Origin: Streptomyces sp. CA-278952
Lineage (GTDB): Bacteria; Actinomycetota; Actinomycetes; Streptomycetales; Streptomycetaceae
Direction: 5' to 3'
Assembly: GCF_028747205.1 (NCBI RefSeq)
Contig: NZ_CP112880.1
Location: 744,001-808,000, forward strand
DNA: 64,000 nucleotides
The position numbers were made by a program, and so were the translations under genes. Below, piece by piece: positions 1-8,088 of the stretch (the first letter of the stretch is position 1; each line of letters opens with the position of its first letter). The notes beneath the pieces are model-generated. The model was not told the DNA's origin. It worked only from the letters and a program-made list of their open reading frames with translations, and searched no databases.

Positions 1-263
1 ACCCGGTCCGGCGGTTGGGCGGAGTCGACCGGCAGGTACGCGGCTCCCGCGGCGAGCACGGCGACGACGGCCACCACCATGTCCGTACCGCGCGGGATCA
101 CGACGGCGACGATGTCGTCCGGCCCGATCCCGCGGTCCCGCAGCCCGCCGGCCGCCGCGGAGGCGCGGGCGTCGAGCTCGGCGTAGGAGAGCGTGCCGTC
201 GGCGGCGGTAACCGCGATCGCCCCCGGGGCCCGGACGACCTGGCGACGGAAAATTGCCATCAT
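1..263 (-). CDS. NRPS, N-terminal part of an adenylation domain (partial)
   Basis: The minus strand reads as the beginning of a nonribosomal peptide synthetase adenylation domain and runs off the window edge after about 87 residues. The visible part has the usual opening of the family: a short amphipathic stretch (IFRRQVVRAPGAIAV), then the LSYAELDARA helix, and the A2-type segment ending VVAVLAAGAAYLPVD. Such domains activate one amino acid as its adenylate. The ATG at 261-263 follows a weak GGGA; a GTG eight codons upstream is an alternative. The gene starts directly at the A domain, so it may be a loading module or a stand-alone A-PCP protein. It diverges from the regulator at 606, and an MbtH partner is encoded at 12968. 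Substrate cannot be predicted because the specificity pocket lies outside the window. Confidence 0.85.
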   Translation of the reverse strand, partial: MMAIFRRQVVRAPGAIAVTAADGTLSYAELDARASAAAGGLRDRGIGPDDIVAVVIPRGTDMVVAVVAVLAAGAAYLPVDSAQPPDR

Positions 264-340
264 CGTCCCGGCCGGTGAGGAATTCACCGTATCTATTCGC
301 GCGTCCACTGCCGTTTCACACTCCGTGAGCCACGGAAATC

Positions 341-372
341 TATGAGAGGGAACGGGGGAACTCTGTCTCATA
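341..372. promoter_or_regulatory. Inverted repeat in the NRPS/regulator divergent region, site 1
   Basis: TATGAGA (341-347) and TCTCATA (366-372) form a perfect 7-base inverted repeat with an 18-base spacer. Its right half, GGGGAACTCTGTCTC (355-369), recurs with 13 of 15 identities at site 2. It lies in the 342-base gap between the divergent NRPS and StrR-type regulator genes, so a transcription-factor binding role is plausible. The binding protein is unknown. The StrR consensus is not evident here. Confidence 0.45.
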
Positions 373-446
373 AAGCAGATCGGTGTCAACGAGGTCGACG
401 ATGCGCTTACTCGACGCTCACCCGACGCACCGACGACAAGGGCAAT

Positions 447-480
447 TATGAGAACTTGCTAAGGGAAACTTTGTCTCGCC
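447..480. promoter_or_regulatory. Related repeat in the NRPS/regulator divergent region, site 2
   Basis: TATGAGA (447-453) is followed by GGGAAACTTTGTCTC (463-477), matching site 1 in the same orientation 108 bases downstream. The inverted right arm is only partly kept (TCTC). The rest of the 264-605 gap shows no coding sequence; the regulator's ribosome site GGAGGAG sits at about 594-600. Confidence 0.4.
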
Positions 481-605
481 GGTCTGTTCGGTGTCATAAC
501 CTGGCCAGTATCTTGTAGCCGCTTCCCGGGATCCGATCGGTCGCGCTCCGTCGAGCGTGACCGCGTCGTGCTCGGAAATGGGTTGGCCCATCTGGAGGAG
601 TTCGG

Positions 606-1619
606 ATGAGCGGGACATCGCTGGATACGCGACCGAGGGACACGCCACCGACGTTCGTGCCGGTCGACCAGGTGACCGAAACATCTCTCGTGCGGGTCGC
701 CGGCTCCCGTCCCGACCACGTCAGCGCGCTCGCGCAGTGCCCGGACGGCCTCCCGCCGATCCTCGTGCACCGGCCGACCATGCAGGTGATCGACGGTGTG
801 CACCGCCTGCGTGCGGCCAAGCTGCGCGGGGACGCCACCATCGGTGTGCGGTTCGTCGACGGCTCGGAGGAGGACGCGTTCGTGCTGGCCGTGAGCGCCA
901 ACGTGACCCAGGGGTTGCCGCTGACGCTGGCCGACCGCACCGCCGCCGCCTCCCGGATCCTGTCGTCGCATCCGCACCTGTCGGACCGTCTGATCGCGTC
1001 GACGGCCGGATTGTCCACCAAGACGGTGGCCGCGATCCGGCAGCGTACAACCGGGGAAATGACTCAGTTGCACACCCGTCTCGGCCGCGACGGGAAAGTG
1101 CGGCCACTCGACGCCTCCCACGGGCGCACAATGGCGAGTCAGGCGATTTTGAACGATCCCGATCTTTCGTTGCGGGCGATCGCCCGCATCGCCGGAATAT
1201 CGGTCGGCACCGCCCGGGATGTCCGGGAAAGAATGCGCCGCGGCGAGGATCCTATTCCGCCGCGGTACCGCCTTTCCGCCGGACACCGCACGGAAAGCGA
1301 AGCGGCGGAAAACAACGCGCCGGGCAACCGCACCGGTGGTGCCAACGGCACCCCCGGTTCCCCCAGCACGCCTCGCGCCGAACGGGACCGGTTCCTGGTC
1401 TCGCTGCGCACCGATCCGTCGTTGCGGTTCTCCGAGATCGGCCGCGCGCTCCTGCGGCTGCTCGACGCCAACACCCTCGACGCCGCGCAGTGGGACCGCC
1501 TCGCCGCCGCCGTCCCCCAGCGCTGGTCACCGGTGGTCGCCGACCTCGCCACGGACTGCGCGGCCGACTGGTGGGCACTCGCCTGCCGGGTCCGCGACCG
1601 GCTCCGCGTCAGCGCGTGA
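606..1619 (+). CDS. StrR/NovG-type ParB-domain pathway regulator
   Basis: This 337-residue protein has a ParB/Srx-like N-terminal domain (about residues 20-100, with the family motif IDGVHRLRAAKLRG). Two helix-turn-helix-like segments follow (about 105-143 and 177-213, the latter with SLRAIARIAGISVGTA). This layout is that of cluster-situated activators such as StrR, NovG and the glycopeptide Bbr/Dbv4 group, which bind inverted repeats upstream of biosynthetic operons. GGAGGAG lies six bases before the ATG. It is divergent from the NRPS and its 3' end overlaps the convergent transporter gene by 93 bases. Inferred role: activator of this natural-product cluster. Family assignment is firm; targets are unknown. 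Confidence 0.85.
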   Translation: MSGTSLDTRPRDTPPTFVPVDQVTETSLVRVAGSRPDHVSALAQCPDGLPPILVHRPTMQVIDGVHRLRAAKLRGDATIGVRFVDGSEEDAFVLAVSANVTQGLPLTLADRTAAASRILSSHPHLSDRLIASTAGLSTKTVAAIRQRTTGEMTQLHTRLGRDGKVRPLDASHGRTMASQAILNDPDLSLRAIARIAGISVGTARDVRERMRRGEDPIPPRYRLSAGHRTESEAAENNAPGNRTGGANGTPGSPSTPRAERDRFLVSLRTDPSLRFSEIGRALLRLLDANTLDAAQWDRLAAAVPQRWSPVVADLATDCAADWWALACRVRDRLRVSA

Positions 1620-2882
1620 GTCCGGCGCGCACGCCACGGCGATCGCCGCCGCCAGCTGGACCACCGCGAACAGCGCGACCACCGGAAGCAGCGACGACGA
1701 GTCGCCGGTGATCGCGACCGCGACCAGCGGCCAGAAGCTGGAGACCGTGACGCCCACCTGGTAGGTCACGGCGATCGCGGAGAACCGCACCATGGTCGGG
1801 AACAGGTCGACCAGGAACGCCGCCAGTCCCCCGTAGATCGCGCCGTGCGCGATGGTCAGCGCGGGGACGAGCACCAGGACGGCCCGTGTCGGATCGCCCG
1901 AGGACAGCCAGGCGCCCGCCGGGATCATCGCCGCCACCGAGACCGCGTAGCCGAAGATCATGACCGGCCGGCGGCCGAACCGATCGGACAGCGCGCCGAA
2001 CACCGGCAGTGTCACGCACTCGCCCAGGGCCGCGATCATCAGCCCGGTCAGCACGGTCGACCGCACCCCCGGCCCGGCCTTCGCCGCGTGCGCCACCAGG
2101 AAGACGGTGAACATCGCGATCACCGAACCGGTGCCGAGCGAGGCGAGAATGCCGATCACCACGCGGCGCGGCCACCGCCGCAGCACCATGATCACCGGCA
2201 CCCGGGCCGGGCGGTTCTCCGCCCGGCCACGCACGAACTCCGGTGTCTCCTCGATCCCCAGCCGGACCCAGATGCCGATGCCGACGAGGACGATCGACCC
2301 CAGGAACGGCAGCCGCCATCCCCAGGTCAGGAAGTCGTCCTCGGGCAGTTTGGAGATCAGCACGAAGGTCAGGTTGCTGCCGAACAACGCCAGCGCGAAG
2401 CCCATCGCGGGCCAGCTGCTGAAGAAGCCGCGGCGCTTGGGCGGCCCGTGTTCGGTGCTGAGCAGCACCGCGCTTCCCCATTCGCCGCCGATGCCGATGC
2501 CCTGCGCGACGCGCAACGTCACCAACAGGACCGGCGCGAGGACGCCCGCCGTCTCATAGGTGGGCAGCAGGCCGACGCCGAACGTGGCGATGCCCATGAT
2601 GAGCAACGTCCACACCATCATCGACTTGCGGCCCACCCGGTCGCCGAAGTGGCCGAACAGCAAGCCGCCCAGCGGGCGTGCGACGAACCCGGCCGCGTAG
2701 GTGGCGAACGACGCGAGCACACCGCCGGCAGCCGACGATCCGGGGAAGAACAGCGGGCCGAACACCAGCGCGGACGCCGTCGCGTAGAGATAGAAGTCGT
2801 ACCACTCGATGGCGGTGCCGATCGTGCTCGCGATCAGCACCCGGCGGACCGAGCGGGGCGCCGGGGTCACCGCTGGTGTCAT
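1527..2882 (-). CDS. MFS transporter, metabolite:H+ symporter (MHS) type
   Basis: A 451-residue polytopic membrane protein with about twelve hydrophobic segments. The opening TIGTAIEWYDFYLYATAS and the loop FGHFGDRVGRKSMMVW are hallmarks of the MHS subfamily (ShiA, ProP and KgtP relatives). These usually import small polar or aromatic acids with protons. The ATG at 2880-2882 overlaps the stop of the upstream hydrolase gene (ATGA), so the two are translationally coupled. In this cluster it could bring in a precursor, or less typically export product; the family alone does not decide. The 3' end overlaps the convergent regulator gene. Confidence 0.85.
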   Translation of the reverse strand: MTPAVTPAPRSVRRVLIASTIGTAIEWYDFYLYATASALVFGPLFFPGSSAAGGVLASFATYAAGFVARPLGGLLFGHFGDRVGRKSMMVWTLLIMGIATFGVGLLPTYETAGVLAPVLLVTLRVAQGIGIGGEWGSAVLLSTEHGPPKRRGFFSSWPAMGFALALFGSNLTFVLISKLPEDDFLTWGWRLPFLGSIVLVGIGIWVRLGIEETPEFVRGRAENRPARVPVIMVLRRWPRRVVIGILASLGTGSVIAMFTVFLVAHAAKAGPGVRSTVLTGLMIAALGECVTLPVFGALSDRFGRRPVMIFGYAVSVAAMIPAGAWLSSGDPTRAVLVLVPALTIAHGAIYGGLAAFLVDLFPTMVRFSAIAVTYQVGVTVSSFWPLVAVAITGDSSSLLPVVALFAVVQLAAAIAVACAPDSRADAEPVADPAGECPPVGRAVRGEVGDHR

Positions 2883-4033
2883 GCGTCCTCGTCGGCCACG
2901 AGAACCCGGCCCCGGAGCTCGTCGGGATCGGCGGCGAGGTCGTAGGCCCACACCTGCCGCCCGTCCGCCTCCCAGATCACCTTCCGTCCGTCCGCCCGCA
3001 CCGCGTGCAGTGCCTTCAGGTCCGGGTAGGCGTCCGAGGCGGCAGCCCGCTCCTGCGGGAAGTACGTCTCCGAGTACGCCTCGCGGGACGCCCCGGTGCC
3101 GCCCGGGAAGAACTCGGTCAGCGAGGCGCCGTCCGACGACACCGGGTCCAGCCCGAGCTGGTCGAGCACCGTCGGCATGATGTCGACGAGCCGCACCTGG
3201 CTGTCCACGCTCATCCCCGCCGGCACCCCGGGGCCGCTGATGACGAGCGGCACGTGCTGGGTCGCGTCGAACAGCAGACAGCCGTGGCCCTCCTCGTACG
3301 GGTGGCCGAGGTCGCCGGCGTGGTCGTTGGGATACCACCCGGCCAGGTCCTCGCCGTGATCGGAGAAGCACACCACCAGCGTCGACTCGATGTCGTGGCC
3401 CATCTCGGCGATGCGGCGCAGCAGGAGCTGGACGTAGTGGTCGGTGTAGGCGATCTCAGCCTCGTACGGGTTCGCCACCTCGACGCCGACGTCCTCCGGC
3501 GGATCGTACGGCCAGTGCGCGTCGAAGAAGTGAGCGAACAGGAAGAACGGGCCGGCGCCGTCCAGTGACCGAAGCCAGCGGGTGGCGCGTTCGACCACCA
3601 GCGGCGCGCGCTTGAGCGCCAGCCCGCGCAGCTTCACGTCGCCGACCGACAGCGGGTCCCGGCCGTCCGGCAGCAACGGGATCTCGTCGTCGTAGAAGTC
3701 GAACCCGCGATCCATCCCGTACCAGTGGTTCAGGCCGGGGCAGGACACCACCGCGCCGGTGGTGTACCCGGCCGCCGACAGGCACTCCGCCAGCGTCGGT
3801 ACCCGATTGTCCAGCGCTTCGCGGAACAGGTGCCTGACCCCGTGGCGGGGCGGCTGGAGCCCGGTGAACACCGTGGCGTGGCTGACCGGTGTCAGGGGGC
3901 ACGACGAGATCGCCTGCGTGAAGCTGACCCCGCTCGCGCGCAGCCGCTCGATGCCGGGGTACTTCCCCGAATAGGCCACGTCGGCGCGCACGGTGTCCAG
4001 GGAGATGAACAGGATGTTCGGCTGTGTGGTCAC
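2879..4033 (-). CDS. Sulfatase-like hydrolase of the alkaline phosphatase superfamily
   Basis: A 384-residue protein starting with GTG. NILFISLDTVRAD supplies the first metal ligand (Asp13), and CFSDHGEDLAG supplies the conserved Asp-His pair. True type I sulfatases carry C/S-x-P-x-R, whose Cys or Ser becomes formylglycine. Here the aligned stretch is PLTPVSHATVFTG, with Thr48 at the nucleophile position, as in phosphotransferase or phosphodiesterase-like members. It is therefore probably not a formylglycine sulfatase. The neighbouring sulfotransferases make a sulfo- or phospho-ester substrate in the pathway plausible, for example removal of a protecting group. It shares an operon with the transporter and diverges from the radical SAM operon across 173 bases. 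Confidence 0.75.
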   Translation of the reverse strand: MTTQPNILFISLDTVRADVAYSGKYPGIERLRASGVSFTQAISSCPLTPVSHATVFTGLQPPRHGVRHLFREALDNRVPTLAECLSAAGYTTGAVVSCPGLNHWYGMDRGFDFYDDEIPLLPDGRDPLSVGDVKLRGLALKRAPLVVERATRWLRSLDGAGPFFLFAHFFDAHWPYDPPEDVGVEVANPYEAEIAYTDHYVQLLLRRIAEMGHDIESTLVVCFSDHGEDLAGWYPNDHAGDLGHPYEEGHGCLLFDATQHVPLVISGPGVPAGMSVDSQVRLVDIMPTVLDQLGLDPVSSDGASLTEFFPGGTGASREAYSETYFPQERAAASDAYPDLKALHAVRADGRKVIWEADGRQVWAYDLAADPDELRGRVLVADEDA

Positions 4034-4206
4034 CGGGATACCTCGGTATTCCTCTGTCGACTCCAGCGGCCCCGAAAGGTAACAACGGGCTCCCGGCGTA
4101 CGACAACGACGAGTCGTGCGACCTGAACACCCGTGCTGAACAGCGCGACCCGCTCCTACAGTTACGCGGCGGAGACTCCACGACCGTGAAGCGAGGGAGC
4201 ATTCAC

Positions 4207-5871
4207 ATGGCGCGCAAGTTGTCCCTGGCCCTGGAGCTGTATGCCGACGCGAACGGCACCGTCGACCAGCGCTACATCGATCAGATGCGCGACCAGGACG
4301 CCGAACCGGTGCCGGTCGATCACACGTTGCCGAGGTTCACCCTCGTCGTCGGGCCCTCGCCGTTCACCATGCCGCGCGGCTGGGAGTTCTTCCTCACCTC
4401 CCCCTACGAGGGTGCGACGTACATCTCGACCGTGCTGCACAACGCCGGATATCCGGTGCGCATCGTCGACGTCCGCTACACCCCGAACCCCCTTCAGGCG
4501 GCGTACGAGCAGATCAACGAAGGCACCGACGTGCTCGGCATGTGCACGTTCGAGGACAACTTCCCTTTCTGCCGGGCGCTGATGGCGATGGTCCGCGCAT
4601 CGCACCCGGACATACCGATCATCTGCGGCGGCTCGCTGGTCACTTCCGCGCCGGCGGTCTTCATGTCGGACACCGCCTGCGACATCGCGGTGATCAGCGA
4701 GGGTGAGATCACCATCCTGGAGCTGATGGAGAGTTACGCCCGCGGCTCGTGGAAGCAGGACCTCCCGACCGTCAAGGGCATCTGCTACCGGGACGAGAAG
4801 GGAAACGCCCGCCGCACGCCGCCGCGTGGCCAGATGATGGATCTCGACGCGCTGCCCAGGATGCGGCTCGACCTGTGGCCCCAGTCGCGGTCGCCGCTCG
4901 GCATGCAGCCGCAGGTGATCTCGTCCTACAGCCGCGGCTGCAAGATGGACTGCTCCTTCTGCTACCGCACCACCCCGCAGGTGCGGGCGAAGTCGCCGGA
5001 GAAGATGGACCGCGACCTCGACTGGCTGAAGACCCGGTACGGCGTGGAGTTCTGCTTCTTCGTCGACCTCACGTTCAGCTCGCACCGCGGTCAGACCATC
5101 GAGATGTGCGACGTGATCTCCCAGCACGATCTGCGGTGGACCTGTCTGACCCGGTGCGCCGACATGGACGTACCGCGCATCGACGCGATGCGGGAGGCGG
5201 GAGCGGACATCATCCTGTACGGCGTCGAGTCGCTGGGCCGCGAGGTGTTGCGCGAGGCCCGCAAGGGCAGCAGCGAGAACCTGACCGTCCGCGCGATGCG
5301 CACCACGTTCGAGGGCGGCGTGCGGTTCGGCTCGCTGCTCATCGTCGGTCTGCCGAACGAGACCGAGGAGTCCCTGTCGGACATGGTGCAGTTCGCCGAG
5401 CAGTACAACCACGTGACCCGGGTGAAGTATCTGTCGGCCATGCCCGGCACGACGGTGTACCAGGACGCGGTGCGGAACAAGGTGATCCGCACCGAGATCG
5501 ACCACCTGAACTGGCTGTCGGTCGAACAGGCGCTGCACGAGGACGAGTTCCTGAACGTGAGCGGGCTGCCCGAGCAGGTCTGCCGGGACGCGTACAAGCG
5601 TGTGTACGACGCCTATCAGCCCGGCCCGGTGATGGACTTCCAGCACTGGCCCGAGCACTTCCAGTACTTCCACCCGCAGCCGGCCGACGGCACCGAGCGG
5701 TCGACGTCGTACGCCGGGTCCGGCTGGCGCGCGGAGTGGAGTTCCGCCGCCGCGCCCCTGGTCCCCGGTTCCGAGCGGTACACCTTGGACAAGGTGGCCG
5801 ACCCGGAGGTGGCCGCGGTCGGGAGCACGCTGATGGACTGCGGCGCGAAGCAGCTCGCGGTGGGGGGCTGA
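4207..5871 (+). CDS. B12-binding-domain radical SAM enzyme 1
   Basis: A 554-residue enzyme. The N-terminal third resembles a cobalamin-binding Rossmann domain (VLHNAGYPVRIVDVRY, then ICGGSLVTSAP). The core has the radical SAM motif RGCKMDCSFCY with Cys245, Cys249 and Cys252 for the 4Fe-4S cluster. LIVGLPNETEESLSDM is a typical late-barrel motif of this class. Members catalyse methylation at unactivated carbon or phosphorus, or other radical rearrangements. The B12-binding DxHxxG signature is not obvious, so actual cobalamin use is uncertain. It is the first gene of an overlapping operon running to 12190; AGGGAG precedes the ATG. The substrate is presumably an amino acid or the NRPS peptide. 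Confidence 0.85.
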   Translation: MARKLSLALELYADANGTVDQRYIDQMRDQDAEPVPVDHTLPRFTLVVGPSPFTMPRGWEFFLTSPYEGATYISTVLHNAGYPVRIVDVRYTPNPLQAAYEQINEGTDVLGMCTFEDNFPFCRALMAMVRASHPDIPIICGGSLVTSAPAVFMSDTACDIAVISEGEITILELMESYARGSWKQDLPTVKGICYRDEKGNARRTPPRGQMMDLDALPRMRLDLWPQSRSPLGMQPQVISSYSRGCKMDCSFCYRTTPQVRAKSPEKMDRDLDWLKTRYGVEFCFFVDLTFSSHRGQTIEMCDVISQHDLRWTCLTRCADMDVPRIDAMREAGADIILYGVESLGREVLREARKGSSENLTVRAMRTTFEGGVRFGSLLIVGLPNETEESLSDMVQFAEQYNHVTRVKYLSAMPGTTVYQDAVRNKVIRTEIDHLNWLSVEQALHEDEFLNVSGLPEQVCRDAYKRVYDAYQPGPVMDFQHWPEHFQYFHPQPADGTERSTSYAGSGWRAEWSSAAAPLVPGSERYTLDKVADPEVAAVGSTLMDCGAKQLAVGG

Positions 5872-5874
5872 CCG

Positions 5875-6894
5875 GTGTCCACCCAGGACGGCCCGATCCT
5901 GATCATCGGGACCGAACGCTCCGGGTCGAACCTGCTGCGGCTGGTGCTCGACGCGCACGCGCGGATCGCGGTCCCGCACCCGCCGCACTTCATGCGGTAC
6001 CTGTCCGGCATCCCGTACGACGGTGATGTCGACGCGATGGTGGGCGACGCGATGCGGTTGCTGCGCGACCACATCCACCCGTGGCCGCACGTGATCGACC
6101 GGGCCGCGGTGACCGAGGCGGCCGGCCCGTCGCTGTTCGGGGTGGTGTCGGCCATCTACGACCAGTACCGCGTCGCGGAGGGCGCGGCCCGGTGGGGGTG
6201 CAAGAGCACGTTCATGGTCGAGCACGTCGACGAGGTGCTCGCCGGGCTCCCGGACGCGCGGTTCCTCTGGCTGGTGCGTGATCCCCGCGATGTGGCCGCG
6301 TCGGCGAAGCGGGCGGTGTTCGGCCACTGCCACCCGTACCGGATGGCCCTGCGGTGGACGGCCGAACAGGAGCTCGCCCGCGCGGCCCTGGAGCGATGGG
6401 GGCCGGGGGTGGTGCACCTGGTGCGGTACGAGGACCTGGTGTCCGCGCCCGACCGGGAGATCCGGGCGATCTGCGACTTCATCGGTGAGGCGTTCGAGCC
6501 CGCGATGCTGGCGCACCACCTCGGTGGCAACGCCCGGGTGACCGCGTCCCTGTCGGCGTCCTGGCGCACGGCGGGCGACCCGATCACCACGGCCCGGATC
6601 GGCGCCCACCGGCGGGGGCTGTCCGACCGGGAGCGGCGGCAGGTGGAGAGCGTGACCGCGCGGGTGATGGAGACGCTGCGCTACCCGTTCGACCGGGCCT
6701 CGCTGGACGAACCGGCTCCCGGTCCGCTCGGCGTCGCGCTGCGCGGGTTCGCGGTCCGGATGGCCGTGGAGGCGCGATCGCTGCGCACCGACCGCAACCA
6801 CTTCCGGCGCTGGCGGCGCGACGCCACCGTCCGCCGGCTGCGCCACCGCGCGAAGCCGGGCCGCGCCCTTGTTCCGGCAGGAGAGAGCAGATGA
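5875..6894 (+). CDS. Sulfotransferase 1
   Basis: A 339-residue protein that opens with ILIIGTERSGSNLLRLVLD, the 5'-phosphosulfate-binding loop of PAPS-dependent sulfotransferases (Sulfotransfer_3 type). FLWLVRDPRDVAAS is the following strand-helix with the conserved Arg-Asp-Pro, and VRYEDLVSAPD matches the later conserved segment. It would transfer sulfate from PAPS to a hydroxyl or amine of the pathway intermediate. The GTG start lies three bases after the stop of the radical SAM gene, with its G-rich ribosome site inside that gene; the 3' end overlaps the methyltransferase by ATGA. No PAPS-synthesis genes are visible in the window. Confidence 0.85.
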   Translation: MSTQDGPILIIGTERSGSNLLRLVLDAHARIAVPHPPHFMRYLSGIPYDGDVDAMVGDAMRLLRDHIHPWPHVIDRAAVTEAAGPSLFGVVSAIYDQYRVAEGAARWGCKSTFMVEHVDEVLAGLPDARFLWLVRDPRDVAASAKRAVFGHCHPYRMALRWTAEQELARAALERWGPGVVHLVRYEDLVSAPDREIRAICDFIGEAFEPAMLAHHLGGNARVTASLSASWRTAGDPITTARIGAHRRGLSDRERRQVESVTARVMETLRYPFDRASLDEPAPGPLGVALRGFAVRMAVEARSLRTDRNHFRRWRRDATVRRLRHRAKPGRALVPAGESR

Positions 6895-7634
6895 ACGGAA
6901 CGGGAAGCGTCCGCACGCACTTCGCCGACCGGGCGAGCACCTACGACCGGTCCAGTTCGTGGTGCACCGACGACGCGCTCGGCGAGCTGATGCTGTCCAC
7001 GGCCGCGCCCCGGCCGGGCGACGCGGTCCTGGACGTGGCGTGCGGCACCGGACTGGTGTCGAGGCTGTTCGCCGGGCGGGTGCGGCGGCTGGCCGGCGTG
7101 GACATCACGCCGGAGATGGCCGAGCAGGCGCGCGACGTGCTCGACGAGCTGGTGATCGCCCCGGCGGAGGAGCTGCCGTTCGATGACGCCACGTTCGACG
7201 TCGTGGTGTGCCGTCAGGGGATCCAGTTCATGACGCTGCCGGACGCGGTGCGGGAGATGGTGCGGGTGACCCGGCCGGGCGGGCGGGTCGTCCTGGCCCA
7301 CCTCTGCGCCTACGGGGACGACGACCGCGACGAGTACGCCGAGATCCTGCGGCTGCGCAACCCGGCCCGGCGGCACTTCTTCCGGCCCGGCGATGTCGAG
7401 GCGCTGCTCGCCGGCGCGGGGTGCGACCCGGTGCGGTCGCAGCGGTACGTGTCGGTGGAGGACGTGGACGTGTGGTCGGACAACGGTGCGATCGGCGAAG
7501 ACGCGCGGGAGGCCATCCGGGACCGCTACAGGAGGGCGTCACCCGCGTTCCGCGCACGGCACGCGGTGGCGGAGGCGGACGGGCGGATCACCGACCGGAT
7601 GCTGTTCGTCGTCGCCTCGGGAACGAGGGTCTGA
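6891..7634 (+). CDS. Class I SAM-dependent methyltransferase
   Basis: A 247-residue UbiE/Methyltransf_11-type enzyme. Motif I is VLDVACGTGLVSRLF, the acidic loop is LAGVDITPEMAEQA, and motif IV/V reads FDVVVCRQGIQFM. It resembles the methyltransferase half of the fusion protein at 8085 in motif wording (LTPEMAALA there) and order, so the two are probably paralogues within one pathway. The start overlaps the sulfotransferase stop (ATGA), and the next gene starts one base after its stop. The methylated atom cannot be inferred. Confidence 0.85.
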   Translation: MNGTGSVRTHFADRASTYDRSSSWCTDDALGELMLSTAAPRPGDAVLDVACGTGLVSRLFAGRVRRLAGVDITPEMAEQARDVLDELVIAPAEELPFDDATFDVVVCRQGIQFMTLPDAVREMVRVTRPGGRVVLAHLCAYGDDDRDEYAEILRLRNPARRHFFRPGDVEALLAGAGCDPVRSQRYVSVEDVDVWSDNGAIGEDAREAIRDRYRRASPAFRARHAVAEADGRITDRMLFVVASGTRV

Positions 7635-7635
7635 C

Positions 7636-8088
7636 ATGGAACCGGACCAGTCCCCCGCCGACGGTGTGCGCGCAGCGTTCCTCGCCGAGGCGGCCACCGC
7701 GGCGCGGTACACCTACTGCGCACAGGTCGCCGAGATCGAGGGTCACCCCGAGGCGGCCAGGGTGTTCGGCGAGCTCGCCGAGAGCGTGACCTGCGCCGCC
7801 CACGGCCACCTGGATCTGCTGCGCGGCCTGCTGGGCGGCGACGATCCGGGCCCCGGCAGCGCGCTCGGCGACACCCGCCGCAACCTCGCCGCGGCGATCA
7901 GCGGCGACCTCGGGGAGGCCACCGAACGCTACCCCGGCCTGGCGGCGCGGGCCCACATGGACGGCGTGGCCGATCTGGCGAGCTGGCTGGAGACGCTGTG
8001 CACGTTGAAGAAGACGCACGTGGACCGGCTGGAGCAGGCCCTCACCGGGCTGGACGAGCCGCGGTCCGCCGGGAACGGAGCGCCATGA
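7636..8088 (+). CDS. Rubrerythrin/ferritin-like helical protein with altered ligands
   Basis: A 150-residue all-helical protein. EAATAARYTYCAQVAEIEGHPEAA matches, in pieces, the first helix pair of rubrerythrin-family diiron proteins (Glu..Arg-Tyr..Ala.., then Gly-x-Pro-Glu). The second ligand helix reads LAESVTCAAHGHLDLL. The usual ExxH ligand pair (as in AEAEEEHA) is here replaced by V-T-C-A, so a classical diiron site is doubtful. It could be a repurposed ferritin-like enzyme or a structural partner. Both ends are coupled to neighbours: one base after the methyltransferase stop, and ATGA overlap with the fusion gene. Confidence 0.65.
   Translation: MEPDQSPADGVRAAFLAEAATAARYTYCAQVAEIEGHPEAARVFGELAESVTCAAHGHLDLLRGLLGGDDPGPGSALGDTRRNLAAAISGDLGEATERYPGLAARAHMDGVADLASWLETLCTLKKTHVDRLEQALTGLDEPRSAGNGAP

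Noticed and set aside
4162..6846. An 894-codon open frame on the minus strand opposite the radical SAM and sulfotransferase genes
   Set aside because: It is rich in His/Arg/Val without family motifs and is the complement of well-supported plus-strand genes; long antisense frames are expected in high-GC DNA.
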